Shown piece after piece: positions 10,099-18,373 of a stretch of DNA of 64,000 bases; positions within the stretch are counted from its first letter, which is position 1, and each line of letters opens with the position of its first letter. The notes under the pieces were generated by a model. That model was not told the origin of the DNA. It saw only the letters and a program-made list of their open reading frames with translations, and ran no database searches. The stretch is from Undibacterium sp. 5I1 (GTDB lineage: Bacteria > Pseudomonadota > Gammaproteobacteria > Burkholderiales > Burkholderiaceae_D): NCBI RefSeq assembly GCF_034314085.1, contig NZ_JAVIWI010000001.1, positions 1,364,001 to 1,428,000 on the forward strand, in the 5' to 3' direction. The translations under genes and the position numbers were made by a program.

Positions 10099-10197
10099 GG
10101 ACTTACGCAAAATCGTCCCAGCAAGGCGTACTGACGACCTCTGTAGTTTAGTACGACTAGTCGCTGCAACTCAGTTGGGGCGGTTTTTCGTAAGTCG
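10099..10197. repeat. Small palindromic element (MITE-like) after adhP
   Basis: A stretch of about 99 bp bounded by imperfect inverted repeats of about 20 bp. The left arm begins ACTTACGCAAAATCGTCCCA at 10101 and the right arm is TGGGGCGGTTTTTCGTAAGT ending at 10195. It encodes nothing. The left arm recurs at 13420, so this is a dispersed element rather than only a terminator, although a hairpin here could also end adhP transcription. Confidence 0.6.
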
Positions 10198-10286
10198 TAT
10201 TCATGATACTTCTCAATATCCTGACGGCTGCTTTAGCCTAATGATCAGCATAGTGAAAGTAGCGGTATAGTCCAAAGGAATACCTG

Positions 10287-11270
10287 ATGCAAGCAATGGT
10301 CTTGAAAAAAATTGGCGCTCCTCTTGAATGGACGACGTTACCTGATCTTGAGCCTCGCTCAGGTGAAATTCGTATAAAAATTGGTGCCTGTGGTGTCTGC
10401 CGGACTGACCTGCACGTAGTCGATGGTGAGTTGCCGAACCCAAAAATACCGATCATTCCCGGGCATGAAATTGTCGGAAGAATCGATAAAATAGGTGCCG
10501 GTGTGAAGGGATTTACGTTGGGTGAGCGTATTGGCATTCCGTGGCTTGGCCATACCTGTGGCGTTTGTCCATATTGTGTTGCCGATCATGAGAACCTCTG
10601 CGATCTTCCTGTCTTTACTGGATACACACGCGACGGTGGATTTGCAACACACACCACTGTCGATGCACGATTCGCGATTCGACTTGGCGATACCGGTAGT
10701 GATGCAGAAATTGCGCCATTACTTTGTGCGGGCTTGATAGGTTGGCGTTCTTTAGCTATCGCAGGGTCTGGTAAAAAACTAGGGCTGTACGGATTTGGCG
10801 CTTCCGCACATATCGTTGCACAGATTGCAAAATGGCAGGGACGTTCAGTCTATGCATTCACCCGCCCTGGTGATATGGCAACCCAAGTTTTTGCTCGTAG
10901 TCTTGGCTCGGCGTGGGCTGGTGATTCCGGTCAATTGCCGCCGGAGCTTCTTGATGCAGCGATCATCTTTGCACCCGATGGTGATCTTGTACCGCTCGCC
11001 TTAAAGGCTGTCAGGAAGGGTGGGAGAGTCGTATGTGCAGGGATTCATATGAGCGAAATCCCCGGTTTTCCTTACAGTCTGCTGTGGGAAGAACGGCAGC
11101 TTGTATCGGTCGCCAACCTGACCCGGCAAGATGGCATCGATTTTTTTCGACTAGTACCTCAAATTGGCATCATCACCAAGACGACAAGTTATTCCCTTCA
11201 AGATGCAAATCAAGCGCTAGCGGATCTCCGCGCTGGTCGATTTGAGGGAGCTGCTGTTCTTATTCCGTGA
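10287..11270 (+). CDS. Zinc-dependent alcohol dehydrogenase family protein
   Basis: Second medium-chain dehydrogenase, 327 aa, somewhat shorter than adhP. It keeps the catalytic zinc site (CGVCRTDLH, GHEIVG) and the structural cysteine loop (CGVCPYCVADHENLC), so it should be a zinc enzyme. The nucleotide-binding glycine motif is less standard (GLYGFGASAHIVAQIAK). It belongs to the AdhA-like group often placed in stress or low-oxygen gene clusters. The substrate is unknown. It converges on the cfa gene with only 28 bp between the stop codons. Confidence 0.82.
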   Translation: MQAMVLKKIGAPLEWTTLPDLEPRSGEIRIKIGACGVCRTDLHVVDGELPNPKIPIIPGHEIVGRIDKIGAGVKGFTLGERIGIPWLGHTCGVCPYCVADHENLCDLPVFTGYTRDGGFATHTTVDARFAIRLGDTGSDAEIAPLLCAGLIGWRSLAIAGSGKKLGLYGFGASAHIVAQIAKWQGRSVYAFTRPGDMATQVFARSLGSAWAGDSGQLPPELLDAAIIFAPDGDLVPLALKAVRKGGRVVCAGIHMSEIPGFPYSLLWEERQLVSVANLTRQDGIDFFRLVPQIGIITKTTSYSLQDANQALADLRAGRFEGAAVLIP

Positions 11271-11298
11271 GCTATGCCACAGTACAGTTGAATAGTCT

Positions 11299-12549
11299 TC
11301 AGTTCATATAATTTCTCGACCAACGGAGTTTCCCTGGATTTCCTCCTGCCTTGACGCAGACGACTTGATATAAGGAGATCCAGTCTTGATTAAATGCATA
11401 GGCACAACCAGCCAGATACACTCGCCAGATACGATAGCGTCTGTCACCAGCGATTCTCTTTACTTCGTCCGCGTTTTCTTCGAATTTATCACTCCACAGC
11501 TCACATGTTCTGGCGTAATGCCGGCGTAAATTTTCGACATCGATAACCTCTAGTCCGCCTTCTTGCATTGCTTTGATCGCCAGGCCGATGTGAGGTAACG
11601 CTCCTTGAGGGAAAACATATTTTTCAATGAACTCGCCATTACCATAGGGGGTTTCTCCGCTATCTGCATCGGTTGATGTAATTCCGTGGTTCATAGCGAT
11701 TCCATCTTCTGCCAGCAGCTTCTCGATGACAGAGAAATATCCGGTAAGATTTCTAAGACCGACATGTTCAAACATCCCGACGCTGGTGATACGATCAAAA
11801 CTACCTCGGACGTCACGGTAATCCTGTAAGCGTATTTCCACCCGGTCACTTAATCCCGCTTGTTCCACCAGGACTCTTGCGTGAAATGCCTGATTTTCCG
11901 ACAGCGTGATACCAACACATTTTGCGCCATATTCTCTTGCTGCATGCATGACCAATGCGCCCCAGCCACAGCCAATATCGAGTAATGTGTCGCCGGGACG
12001 GAGTTGAATTTTTCTGAGTATATGATCTATTTTTTTAATCTGCGCGCTGTACAAATCCTCATCCCCGTTCTCAAAATAAGCGCATGAATACACCAGATTT
12101 TCATCAAGCCAAAGTTGATAAAAATCGTTGGAGACATCATAGTGATACTGAACGGCTTTTCGATCTTGCTCCTTACTTCGCTGCATGTTGCGTACGATGC
12201 GAGAAAATTTCCCCTCTAATTTTAATGTGCCAGAGGCCAGAGAATTTCCGATCGCGATGATTGCCGATGGTTTTCCATCGATCTCTATTTTTCCATCAAC
12301 ATAGGCGGTACCCAGATTAGATAGCGATGGTGTGAACAGACATGCGAGTGCAGAGACATGGGGTACCCGAATGATGACCTGAGGTTGCTCATTGCTGAGT
12401 GCAAGCTGTTGTCCGTTCCACAGATCTATTCTGAGCGGCAATGCCAGACGATCACGAACGCCACTGACCCACTTCTCTAATCTTTTTTCCCAAAACATGG
12501 CGTACTTCCTCATTAATAAATCGATGATCAGATTGAATTGTTTGAACAT
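11299..12549 (-). CDS. cfa: Cyclopropane-fatty-acyl-phospholipid synthase
   Basis: SAM-dependent methyltransferase of 416 aa that adds a methylene bridge to unsaturated membrane fatty acids, a change typical of stationary phase and acid stress. The SAM-binding motif LLDIGCGWGALVMHAAREYG sits near residue 195, followed by ITLSENQ; the CFA family motif around SVGMFEHVG is present. The N-terminal helical domain is also present, so the protein is full length. Alternative in-frame methionines at residues 13 and 18 could be the true start. Confidence 0.92.
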   Translation of the reverse strand: MFKQFNLIIDLLMRKYAMFWEKRLEKWVSGVRDRLALPLRIDLWNGQQLALSNEQPQVIIRVPHVSALACLFTPSLSNLGTAYVDGKIEIDGKPSAIIAIGNSLASGTLKLEGKFSRIVRNMQRSKEQDRKAVQYHYDVSNDFYQLWLDENLVYSCAYFENGDEDLYSAQIKKIDHILRKIQLRPGDTLLDIGCGWGALVMHAAREYGAKCVGITLSENQAFHARVLVEQAGLSDRVEIRLQDYRDVRGSFDRITSVGMFEHVGLRNLTGYFSVIEKLLAEDGIAMNHGITSTDADSGETPYGNGEFIEKYVFPQGALPHIGLAIKAMQEGGLEVIDVENLRRHYARTCELWSDKFEENADEVKRIAGDRRYRIWRVYLAGCAYAFNQDWISLYQVVCVKAGGNPGKLRWSRNYMN

Positions 12550-12617
12550 CAGGCGATCAAAATAGACATCGTAGAGGTCGCCAATTAGACTTACCGTCGG
12601 ACATAATCAGCCCAAGC

Positions 12618-13277
12618 TTAGTAGATCACTTCCAGGTTATCTATGACATTCTTTACGCCGGGTGCAGCCCAAGCGGAGTTTCTGGCGAGTTCGCGCTCAG
12701 CCCAGCTATTTACTTTGCCGGACAGTGTTACCGTAGTACCTTGAATAGCAATCGAGATATTGTCAGCGTCGGCTTTCGAACCACGTTTTAATGCAGCCTC
12801 TATTTGAGATTTGACGTCGGCTAAAGATACTAAAGGCTTAACGGTGATGTCATCACTGACGCCGGTAACACCCATTAAATATCGAACTGAAGCGGCTGCA
12901 CTATCTCGTTGATAGTCCCACTCAACTTCACCAGTCAATATCACCCAGCCATCTTCAACCATCGCCTTAACACTATTGGCTAGTAGATAGATAGCCCACT
13001 CTAAGAGATTTTCTATTATGCGGGCGATGTCAGCGTCATTGCGCTTGCTTGTGCCTGGAAGCTTTACATCCATCTCAACAACTAAGGCTTTTACGCCAGT
13101 TACTCGTTGGACGGCACGCTCTGCATCCCATTTTTCTCCATAACTACTGACATGACCGGCCAAGGTAACGATCCCATCTTTTACTTCCACGCCAATCTGT
13201 GCGGAGTTAACGGAAGGCTGCCAGTCTAGTTCAGCGATTACATCTTGTTGAATCTGTTTGTCGGTTTTCATGTTCAT
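12618..13277 (-). CDS. BON-domain protein with three BON repeats (OsmY-like)
   Basis: Protein of 219 aa that consists of three consecutive BON domains (about residues 5-72, 77-147 and 150-219), each ending in a V..D.. strand and carrying the GxVxxxxE/W pattern. BON domains bind phospholipid membranes and occur in osmotically induced proteins. No signal peptide is visible, so its location is uncertain; related multi-BON proteins without signal are common in Burkholderiales stress clusters. Two close ATGs compete; the second (13271) has better spacing to the GAAAG motif. Confidence 0.85.
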   Translation of the reverse strand: MNMKTDKQIQQDVIAELDWQPSVNSAQIGVEVKDGIVTLAGHVSSYGEKWDAERAVQRVTGVKALVVEMDVKLPGTSKRNDADIARIIENLLEWAIYLLANSVKAMVEDGWVILTGEVEWDYQRDSAAASVRYLMGVTGVSDDITVKPLVSLADVKSQIEAALKRGSKADADNISIAIQGTTVTLSGKVNSWAERELARNSAWAAPGVKNVIDNLEVIY

Positions 13278-13419
13278 CTTTCAGTCTGTTTTCAGTAGCT
13301 TAGAATGAACCGCAAACACGCTTATCTTTGTACGTTGTAACTCATATAGAAAAATAAAAGTGAGCTGTTGATTTTAGAAGCGAAAATCCATAAATTAAAA
13401 ATGAGGAGTGTTTTGTTGA

Positions 13420-13475
13420 GGACTTACGCAACATTGTCCCGGCAGGCGTAGGGACGAAGATACTACTTAAGTACA
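13420..13475. repeat. Left-arm copy of the 10.1-kb palindromic element
   Basis: The sequence GGACTTACGCAACATTGTCC starting at 13420 matches the start of the element at 10099 with a few changes and extends through GGCGTA. No matching right arm follows, so this copy appears cut by the nested palindrome that begins about 20 bp further on. Confidence 0.5.
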
Positions 13476-13496
13476 TCCAGGAGATGCGATATTGGC

Positions 13497-13979
13497 TCGC
13501 AAACAGGAGTAAATGTTCATTCTCCGGTTATCTGTTTGAACCGAGATTTTCCATTAGGATTTGAGCTGATGACGGATGCACTTTCCGAGGCAGTTTTGAC
13601 GTGAATGAGGCGTTCATGGCTAGCCATGAACAACGAAGAACGTTAAACCCAGATTTTCCATTAGACCGCTACTACTTCGCAAAAAACGCAGACGGTGTGC
13701 GGTCTTCAGAAGGATAACACCACCGCGATTTGAGTGGGAGCGCTACAGCGACAATTGCACCTTTGGCGAACTGCCTGGCGTTGTTGCTCCTCCTAACAAG
13801 ATGCAGCTTGCGTCGTCGTCGCGTCTAGCCAGTCAGTCCGCCAAAGGCACACTTGTCGCTGTTCTAATGGAAAATCTGGGTTAAAAATGACCGGAAATGC
13901 GCCGTCAGCACTCAAATAGCACCTCCAGTGCGCCTAATGGAAAGTCTCGGTTGAAGCAATGATAACGCTCTGTTTGCGA
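13497..13979. repeat. Nested palindromic non-coding element (MITE within MITE)
   Basis: Three levels of inverted repeats can be paired by eye. The outermost pair is TCGCAAACAG at 13497 with its complement ending at 13979; inside it, CCGAGATTTTCCATTAGG (13541-13558) pairs with 13933-13950 with one mismatch. An inner perfect 20-bp pair is AACCCAGATTTTCCATTAGA at 13646-13665 and its complement at 13863-13882. A third, imperfect pair lies at about 13746-13772 and 13834-13860 (AGCGACAA..GC..CTTTGGCG). The shared ATTTTCCATTAG core suggests two related non-autonomous elements, one inside the other. No transposase gene matching these ends is seen. Confidence 0.6.
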
Positions 13980-13991
13980 CCACATTGAGTT

Positions 13992-14564
13992 TTAGTACTT
14001 CGCTAAAATATGTGGCGCGTGTCGAGCACTTTGCGTAATCGCTCCGCGCGGGAATCCTAGTATGATTGGTGCGACGGCGATCGAGCCTGCCGGAATTCCA
14101 AGCTCTTTTTTGACGACCGGCAAATTCATTGTGGCGATCGCCGAGCCGATTACACAGGAGCCAAGACCTAACGAGTGGGCATACAACATTAAATTTTCAG
14201 CTGCAAGCCAACAATCGCCGTCTGCAAATTGTCCGACTGTTTTCTTACAAATAACAATGAGTGTTCCAGCGTCGTAAAAAATATTAAACCCAGGCTCTGA
14301 AAACCCCATCAGTCCGCCGTGATGGGGAGGTAAAAATTCTGCCTCTGCCCCTAATACCGCTTTCGCCTGGTCTGACACCTTTTTCAGCAGAGATTTTTGT
14401 TGGACTATCACAAATTGCCAGGGTTGTTCATTCATCGCTGACGGTGCCCGCACCGCGGCATTTAGCAACAAATGAATTGTCGCTTCCGGAATACGCTCTT
14501 CCGTATATGTTCTCACCGAACATCGACCATTGATCGTATCAATTACTGAGGGTAATGTAGTCAT
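13992..14564 (-). CDS. Nitroreductase family protein
   Basis: FMN-dependent oxidoreductase of 190 aa. The N-terminal FMN-binding arginine motif (RCSVRTY) and the AVRAPSAMNEQPWQF segment are typical of the NfsB/nitroreductase fold, which acts as a homodimer on nitroaromatics, quinones or similar acceptors using NAD(P)H. The C-terminal ILGFPRG motif is also present. The natural substrate is unknown. The C-terminus abuts the palindromic element downstream. Confidence 0.87.
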   Translation of the reverse strand: MTTLPSVIDTINGRCSVRTYTEERIPEATIHLLLNAAVRAPSAMNEQPWQFVIVQQKSLLKKVSDQAKAVLGAEAEFLPPHHGGLMGFSEPGFNIFYDAGTLIVICKKTVGQFADGDCWLAAENLMLYAHSLGLGSCVIGSAIATMNLPVVKKELGIPAGSIAVAPIILGFPRGAITQSARHAPHILAKY

Positions 14565-14651
14565 CTTATTCTCTTCGAGTTACATAGGGTCGGTTATCAC
14601 TGATCTCCCGATTTGAGTGATAACAGACCCTGACAATCAGATTTTTTTTGA

Positions 14652-15626
14652 TCAAATCCAGTAGCCTGGGCGACTGTACGATGCGTGAAGCCGGCTCTCG
14701 TAGTCGCGATCCATAGTGAGTTGATCATCAAAATCGGGACTATTTTTTACCTGCTCTTTAGTCAATTTCACATACACGTTACGAGTGCTCCAATCAATAT
14801 TCTCAATCCAGTGAGTCGCTATTAAGACTTTTCTACCCCCCGGCAACCAGTTTCTGGTGTCGATAATTAAATAGCGAATCGCCCAAGATGCCTCGTCGAA
14901 AATAAAATCTTTGATGTGACCGATGCTATCGTCACTTGTTTGCAGGTCATAACCAATAATTTCTGCACAACTGCGTAGATGAATATCCTCTGATTCAAAT
15001 TTCTCACGTTCCTCCATTTTGTCTTCCGCTATTTCATCTAATGGTTGTCGTTCAAGTGACATCAATGGATAGCTTCCTCCACCCCAACGATCGCCTCCGC
15101 CCCAATAAGTCGGGAACGAATAGTAGGTCAGGAATTGTCGCTCATGCTGCCTTGACACCGGTTGATGACTATCAATGTCGGGGCTATTCTTCAGCTGCAA
15201 GCAGGTGAGGTTGATCTCGATATTTTTGTCGTTTATCAAGGGATGCTTAATCGCATAGGGCGAGACTAATACTTCATGCTTGGACAACCAGTTTCCGGTA
15301 TCCACAACGATATATCGTATCGTCCAGGATTCATCATCAAAGAACGCAGTCTTGATATGCCCTATCTGACCATCGATTGCTGATACAGCAGCCCCATCGA
15401 AGTTACTCAGCATAATTAAATGAGCGTGTGTCTCCGGATTTGGATCCGTATCAGAATTTAAAGCAGTGCTTTTGATTTGCCGATCTAGTTGTAGTTCTAG
15501 CGCTTCCGTTCTGTCATAGGCGTCAAGATATTTTTCCTCGTCCTCTGCCACTTGCCACGTATGGCTATCAGACTCAGCTTTGACGATTTGCGCTTTGATT
15601 GCATCGACGGTTTCCTGATTACTCAT
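14652..15626 (-). CDS. Double PRC-barrel domain protein
   Basis: Protein of 324 aa with two PRC-barrel repeats. The first spans about residues 70-165 (GHIKTAFFDDESWTIRYIVV then NWLSKHEVLVSP); the second spans about 220-310 (GHIKDFIFDEASWAIRYLII then NWLPGGRKVLI). A glycine/tryptophan-rich linker and an acidic stretch separate them. The N-terminal 60 residues are charged and probably helical. PRC-barrels act as small assembly or ligand-binding modules; the function of this stand-alone class is not known. A perfect 10-bp tandem repeat begins 25 bp upstream of the start codon, inside what should be the promoter or leader. Confidence 0.82.
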   Translation of the reverse strand: MSNQETVDAIKAQIVKAESDSHTWQVAEDEEKYLDAYDRTEALELQLDRQIKSTALNSDTDPNPETHAHLIMLSNFDGAAVSAIDGQIGHIKTAFFDDESWTIRYIVVDTGNWLSKHEVLVSPYAIKHPLINDKNIEINLTCLQLKNSPDIDSHQPVSRQHERQFLTYYSFPTYWGGGDRWGGGSYPLMSLERQPLDEIAEDKMEEREKFESEDIHLRSCAEIIGYDLQTSDDSIGHIKDFIFDEASWAIRYLIIDTRNWLPGGRKVLIATHWIENIDWSTRNVYVKLTKEQVKNSPDFDDQLTMDRDYESRLHASYSRPGYWI

Positions 15627-15650
15627 CTGTGATCCTGTTCAAGTTAAATT

Positions 15651-15775
15651 ACTTCCAATGACTTCCAATGACTTCCAATGACTTCCAATGACTTCCAATG
15701 ACTTCCAATGACTTCCAATGACTTCCAATGACTTCCAATGACTTCCAATGACTTCCAATGACTTCCAATGACTTC
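15651..15775. repeat. Perfect 10-bp tandem repeat, 12.5 copies
   Basis: Twelve identical head-to-tail copies of ACTTCCAATG from 15651 to 15770, followed by a half copy (ACTTC) to 15775. There is no sequence divergence between units. It lies 25 bp upstream of the PRC-barrel start codon on the minus strand, so the repeat reads CATTGGAAGT in the direction of that gene. It is outside any coding region. Confidence 0.97.
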
Positions 15776-16137
15776 TGTTAACCAATACGAACACCCGACC
15801 ACATATTGGTATTCAAAATCACCAAACTATTCTCAATTCATCTCTAGACGACGTTAGTCAAATCAAAGTGCTGGATGGCTTCCGGATATTTTTGATGCTA
15901 TGTTGGCGAACCTATGGGACACACTTACCGTGATGGATGACCTCCGTTTCGATGAGCACCGCGCGACCGGATTGAGCTCGTCGAATTATCCATAAGTCTC
16001 ATTACAGCATGAGTCTTCAATTATCTTTGGTACTAAGAGCTGGGTGTTCAATCAGCATAATCGCGATTCACACCTACAACCAACATGCTGTTAAAGCGAT
16101 ATATTGCGTCGCTATCATCAACGAGATCAGGTCTGTC
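15776..16137. other. Non-coding gap after the tandem repeat
   Basis: About 360 bp between the repeat and the end of the next minus-strand gene. I see no gene with a ribosome-binding site, no strong hairpin and no repeat. The promoter of the PRC-barrel gene should be at its left edge or within the repeat. Confidence 0.4.
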
Positions 16138-16470
16138 TCACTCTTCAATATTGGGATAGTCGTTATCAAAGAGAAAATTCTCCTCAATAAATTCGATGTA
16201 GGTATGATGTGCCTTGCCAGACGAGGCTAAAGTTTGTCGGGTTATTTCATTGACAGTGACGTTCTTTTTGTCTTTGTCTTTGAATCCTCTTGTACAGAGC
16301 ATATGTACGGTCACCGCATTTTTTGAGTGACTGAGAATGCAGAGACTTTGAACGCCTCCGTAGTCATTAGTTTTTGCGTTCAATTCGCTTAAGTTCTGAA
16401 GCCAGTTCGAGTAATTGGCGTTACGCTTACCAGCATCTAGTTTGACCTCGTACAAATAATTTTGGCTCAT
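16138..16470 (-). CDS. Hypothetical protein, 110 aa
   Basis: Small soluble protein, not recognised. An AAGGAT ribosome-binding motif sits just upstream of the ATG, which supports it as a real gene. The sequence is polar with an acidic C-terminus (EENFLFDNDYPNIEE) and contains two short beta-rich stretches around residues 42-60. It has no signal peptide or transmembrane segment. It lies between the PRC-barrel gene and an ene-reductase gene on the same strand. Confidence 0.6.
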   Translation of the reverse strand: MSQNYLYEVKLDAGKRNANYSNWLQNLSELNAKTNDYGGVQSLCILSHSKNAVTVHMLCTRGFKDKDKKNVTVNEITRQTLASSGKAHHTYIEFIEENFLFDNDYPNIEE

Positions 16471-16543
16471 ATCGATCCTTTTAATCCATCGCTACAACGG
16501 TTGGCTGTCGTATTGCTTCGTCCTGAACCGCGGTCTCTTGGGA

Positions 16544-17623
16544 CTAGGTATCAAACCTTGAATAATCCGTATAACCCTTAGCGCCGGGGGTGTAAAAAGT
16601 CGACATATCCGGCGGATTTAATAAAAAATTCTTCTCCATACGTCTCACTAAATCAGGATTCGCCAAAAATGATCGGCCAAAAGCGATCAAATCAGCCTGA
16701 TTATTCTCCAAAGCCTTTTCTGCGCTGGCAGCGTCAAATCCACCTGCCAGGATAAAAGGGCCGTCGAAAGCCGCTCGCAGACTTTGTTTGAGTGCAGCAG
16801 GTACTGAGGGGGCACCCATAGATGAATGGTCAAGAACATGAACATACAGTAAGCCTATTCTTGACAGTTCTTTTACCAACCTAAGATATTGATCATCAAC
16901 CCCGGTGTATGATCCCGTGCCGTTGAATATACCGTACGGTGATAATCTAATGCCAACGCGATCAGCGCCAATTGCCGTTGTCACAGCGCGGGTCACCGCC
17001 AGCGCAAAACGATTTCTTCCCTCAGCGTTAGAACCGTAGTCATCAGTTCTGAGGTTAATATGGGGATTCAGAAATTGCTCAATCAAATAGCCATTGGCAG
17101 CATGCAGCTCAATGCCATCAAAGCCTGCCTCAATAGCGAGTTCGGCTGAAGTCGCATATTCTTTGATGGTCATTACTATTTCTTGCTCGTTCATCGGAGA
17201 TGGCACGCTGTACGGCTGTAGCCCCATCGAATCGGTAAACATTTCGCCTGGACATACCGAAGCACTTGAACCAACAACCCTTGCACCTTGCGGTAGGTTC
17301 GCAATATGCGTCACACGACCGGTATGCATCAACTGGACAACAATTTTCCCGCCTTTGGCATGTACTGCATCAGTGACCAATTTCCAGCCGCGCACTTGGT
17401 CATCGTTAAACAGGCCCGGGATACGCGCATAACCCAGACCATTTGGCGAGGGTGAAGTACCCTCAGTCACAATCAATCCTGCACTGGCACGTTGCCCATA
17501 ATATTCAGCCATCAATATGTTAGGGATATTCCCCACATTGGCACGATTGCGCGTCATCGGCGCCATTACGATCCGGTTACTCAATGTCATTTTGCGAGCG
17601 ACGAAAGATTCGAATAGCATCAC
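16544..17623 (-). CDS. Alkene reductase, old yellow enzyme family
   Basis: FMN-dependent TIM-barrel ene-reductase of 359 aa, NemA-like. Visible family motifs are MAPMTRNRA near residue 20, GFDGIELHAANGYLIEQFLNP (residues about 165-185, with the HxxN substrate-binding pair) and the FMN-phosphate region ILAGGFDAASAEKAL and LIAFGRSFLANPDL. Such enzymes reduce activated C=C bonds or nitro groups with NAD(P)H. A perfect AAAGGAGATG ribosome-binding site overlaps the start region. Confidence 0.9.
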   Translation of the reverse strand: MMLFESFVARKMTLSNRIVMAPMTRNRANVGNIPNILMAEYYGQRASAGLIVTEGTSPSPNGLGYARIPGLFNDDQVRGWKLVTDAVHAKGGKIVVQLMHTGRVTHIANLPQGARVVGSSASVCPGEMFTDSMGLQPYSVPSPMNEQEIVMTIKEYATSAELAIEAGFDGIELHAANGYLIEQFLNPHINLRTDDYGSNAEGRNRFALAVTRAVTTAIGADRVGIRLSPYGIFNGTGSYTGVDDQYLRLVKELSRIGLLYVHVLDHSSMGAPSVPAALKQSLRAAFDGPFILAGGFDAASAEKALENNQADLIAFGRSFLANPDLVRRMEKNFLLNPPDMSTFYTPGAKGYTDYSRFDT

Positions 17624-17680
17624 ATCTCCTTTGTTGTCGGGGATTAATTTAAGTTAGACCGCAGTTGCTAAAGACCATTT

Positions 17681-17881
17681 CTATATGGGTAAATCAGATT
17701 TCGCTTGGTTTGAGTCGATGCAGGAGAGTGGCTCTGAGACGGATTTATTTAAGCAGATGACTTCTCTGAGTTTGTCATCGCTGGTCAGAGGAGGGGACGA
17801 GGGCGGCGATTGAAATACTTGCTTCATCTGACGCTCTAACTCCGGATAAGTAAATAGGAATTTCTGATTGGATAGTGTCAT
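17681..17881 (-). CDS. Hypothetical protein, 66 aa
   Basis: Short protein, not recognised. It is supported mainly by a strong AGGAGG ribosome-binding site 7 bp before the ATG (CCTCCT on the + strand at 17891-17896). It is polar, with a Ser/Pro-rich middle (PPSSPPL) and no membrane segment. It lies upstream of the ene-reductase gene on the same strand, 57 bp away. Confidence 0.5.
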   Translation of the reverse strand: MTLSNQKFLFTYPELERQMKQVFQSPPSSPPLTSDDKLREVICLNKSVSEPLSCIDSNQAKSDLPI

Positions 17882-18373
17882 TACAGTGTCCTCCTAAGGT
17901 TCATTTCAAGAATATATATTGAGATATCAGCCTGATCGGTGCGTTACCGCGCTTAATCTGAGTGTTTTGTTGCAGCAGATCGATGAGCATCGTTTTCAAT
18001 AAAATTTGTGAATCAGGCGTACGGTAAAGCTGCGTACAATTTCATCGCCACACAGCAATTTAGTTGCGATGAGAAATTGTATTTTTTGAGGTGACCTTCA
18101 TTAGGTTGTCAACTTGTATGTCATCAAGGGCGCATGTCATCAAGTGAAGCACCACAAACAACCCATCGCTCAAAAAATTTATTAGCGTCTGTGTGTGCTG
18201 TTGCACAGACTGTGCCGGATAAAAGTTCATGATGCCGACAGAGTATTTAAATCCAATATTTGTTTTTCGCATTTTGTAAAAATTCTCTGAGTCATGCTGT
18301 CTATTGATGAACAAAATAAGCAGCCCATGAAGCGTCATTGGGGGAATATCAATCCGGGAAGGGTGTACAAGTA
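17882..18373. other. Non-coding gap before the class I aldolase gene
   Basis: About 490 bp separating a minus-strand and a plus-strand gene, so it should hold two divergent promoters. I find no confident operator, repeat or small gene. A possible minus-strand frame here overlaps the aldolase start and lacks a ribosome-binding site. Confidence 0.4.

Noticed and set aside
15651..15775. CRISPR-like repeat array
   Set aside because: Units are 10 bp and directly adjacent, with no spacers and no cas genes; it is a simple tandem repeat.
4000..18000. FNR/Anr boxes (TTGAT-N4-ATCAA) in the redox cluster
   Set aside because: I scanned the gaps by eye and found only partial matches, for example TTGATCGCCTGATG upstream of cfa.
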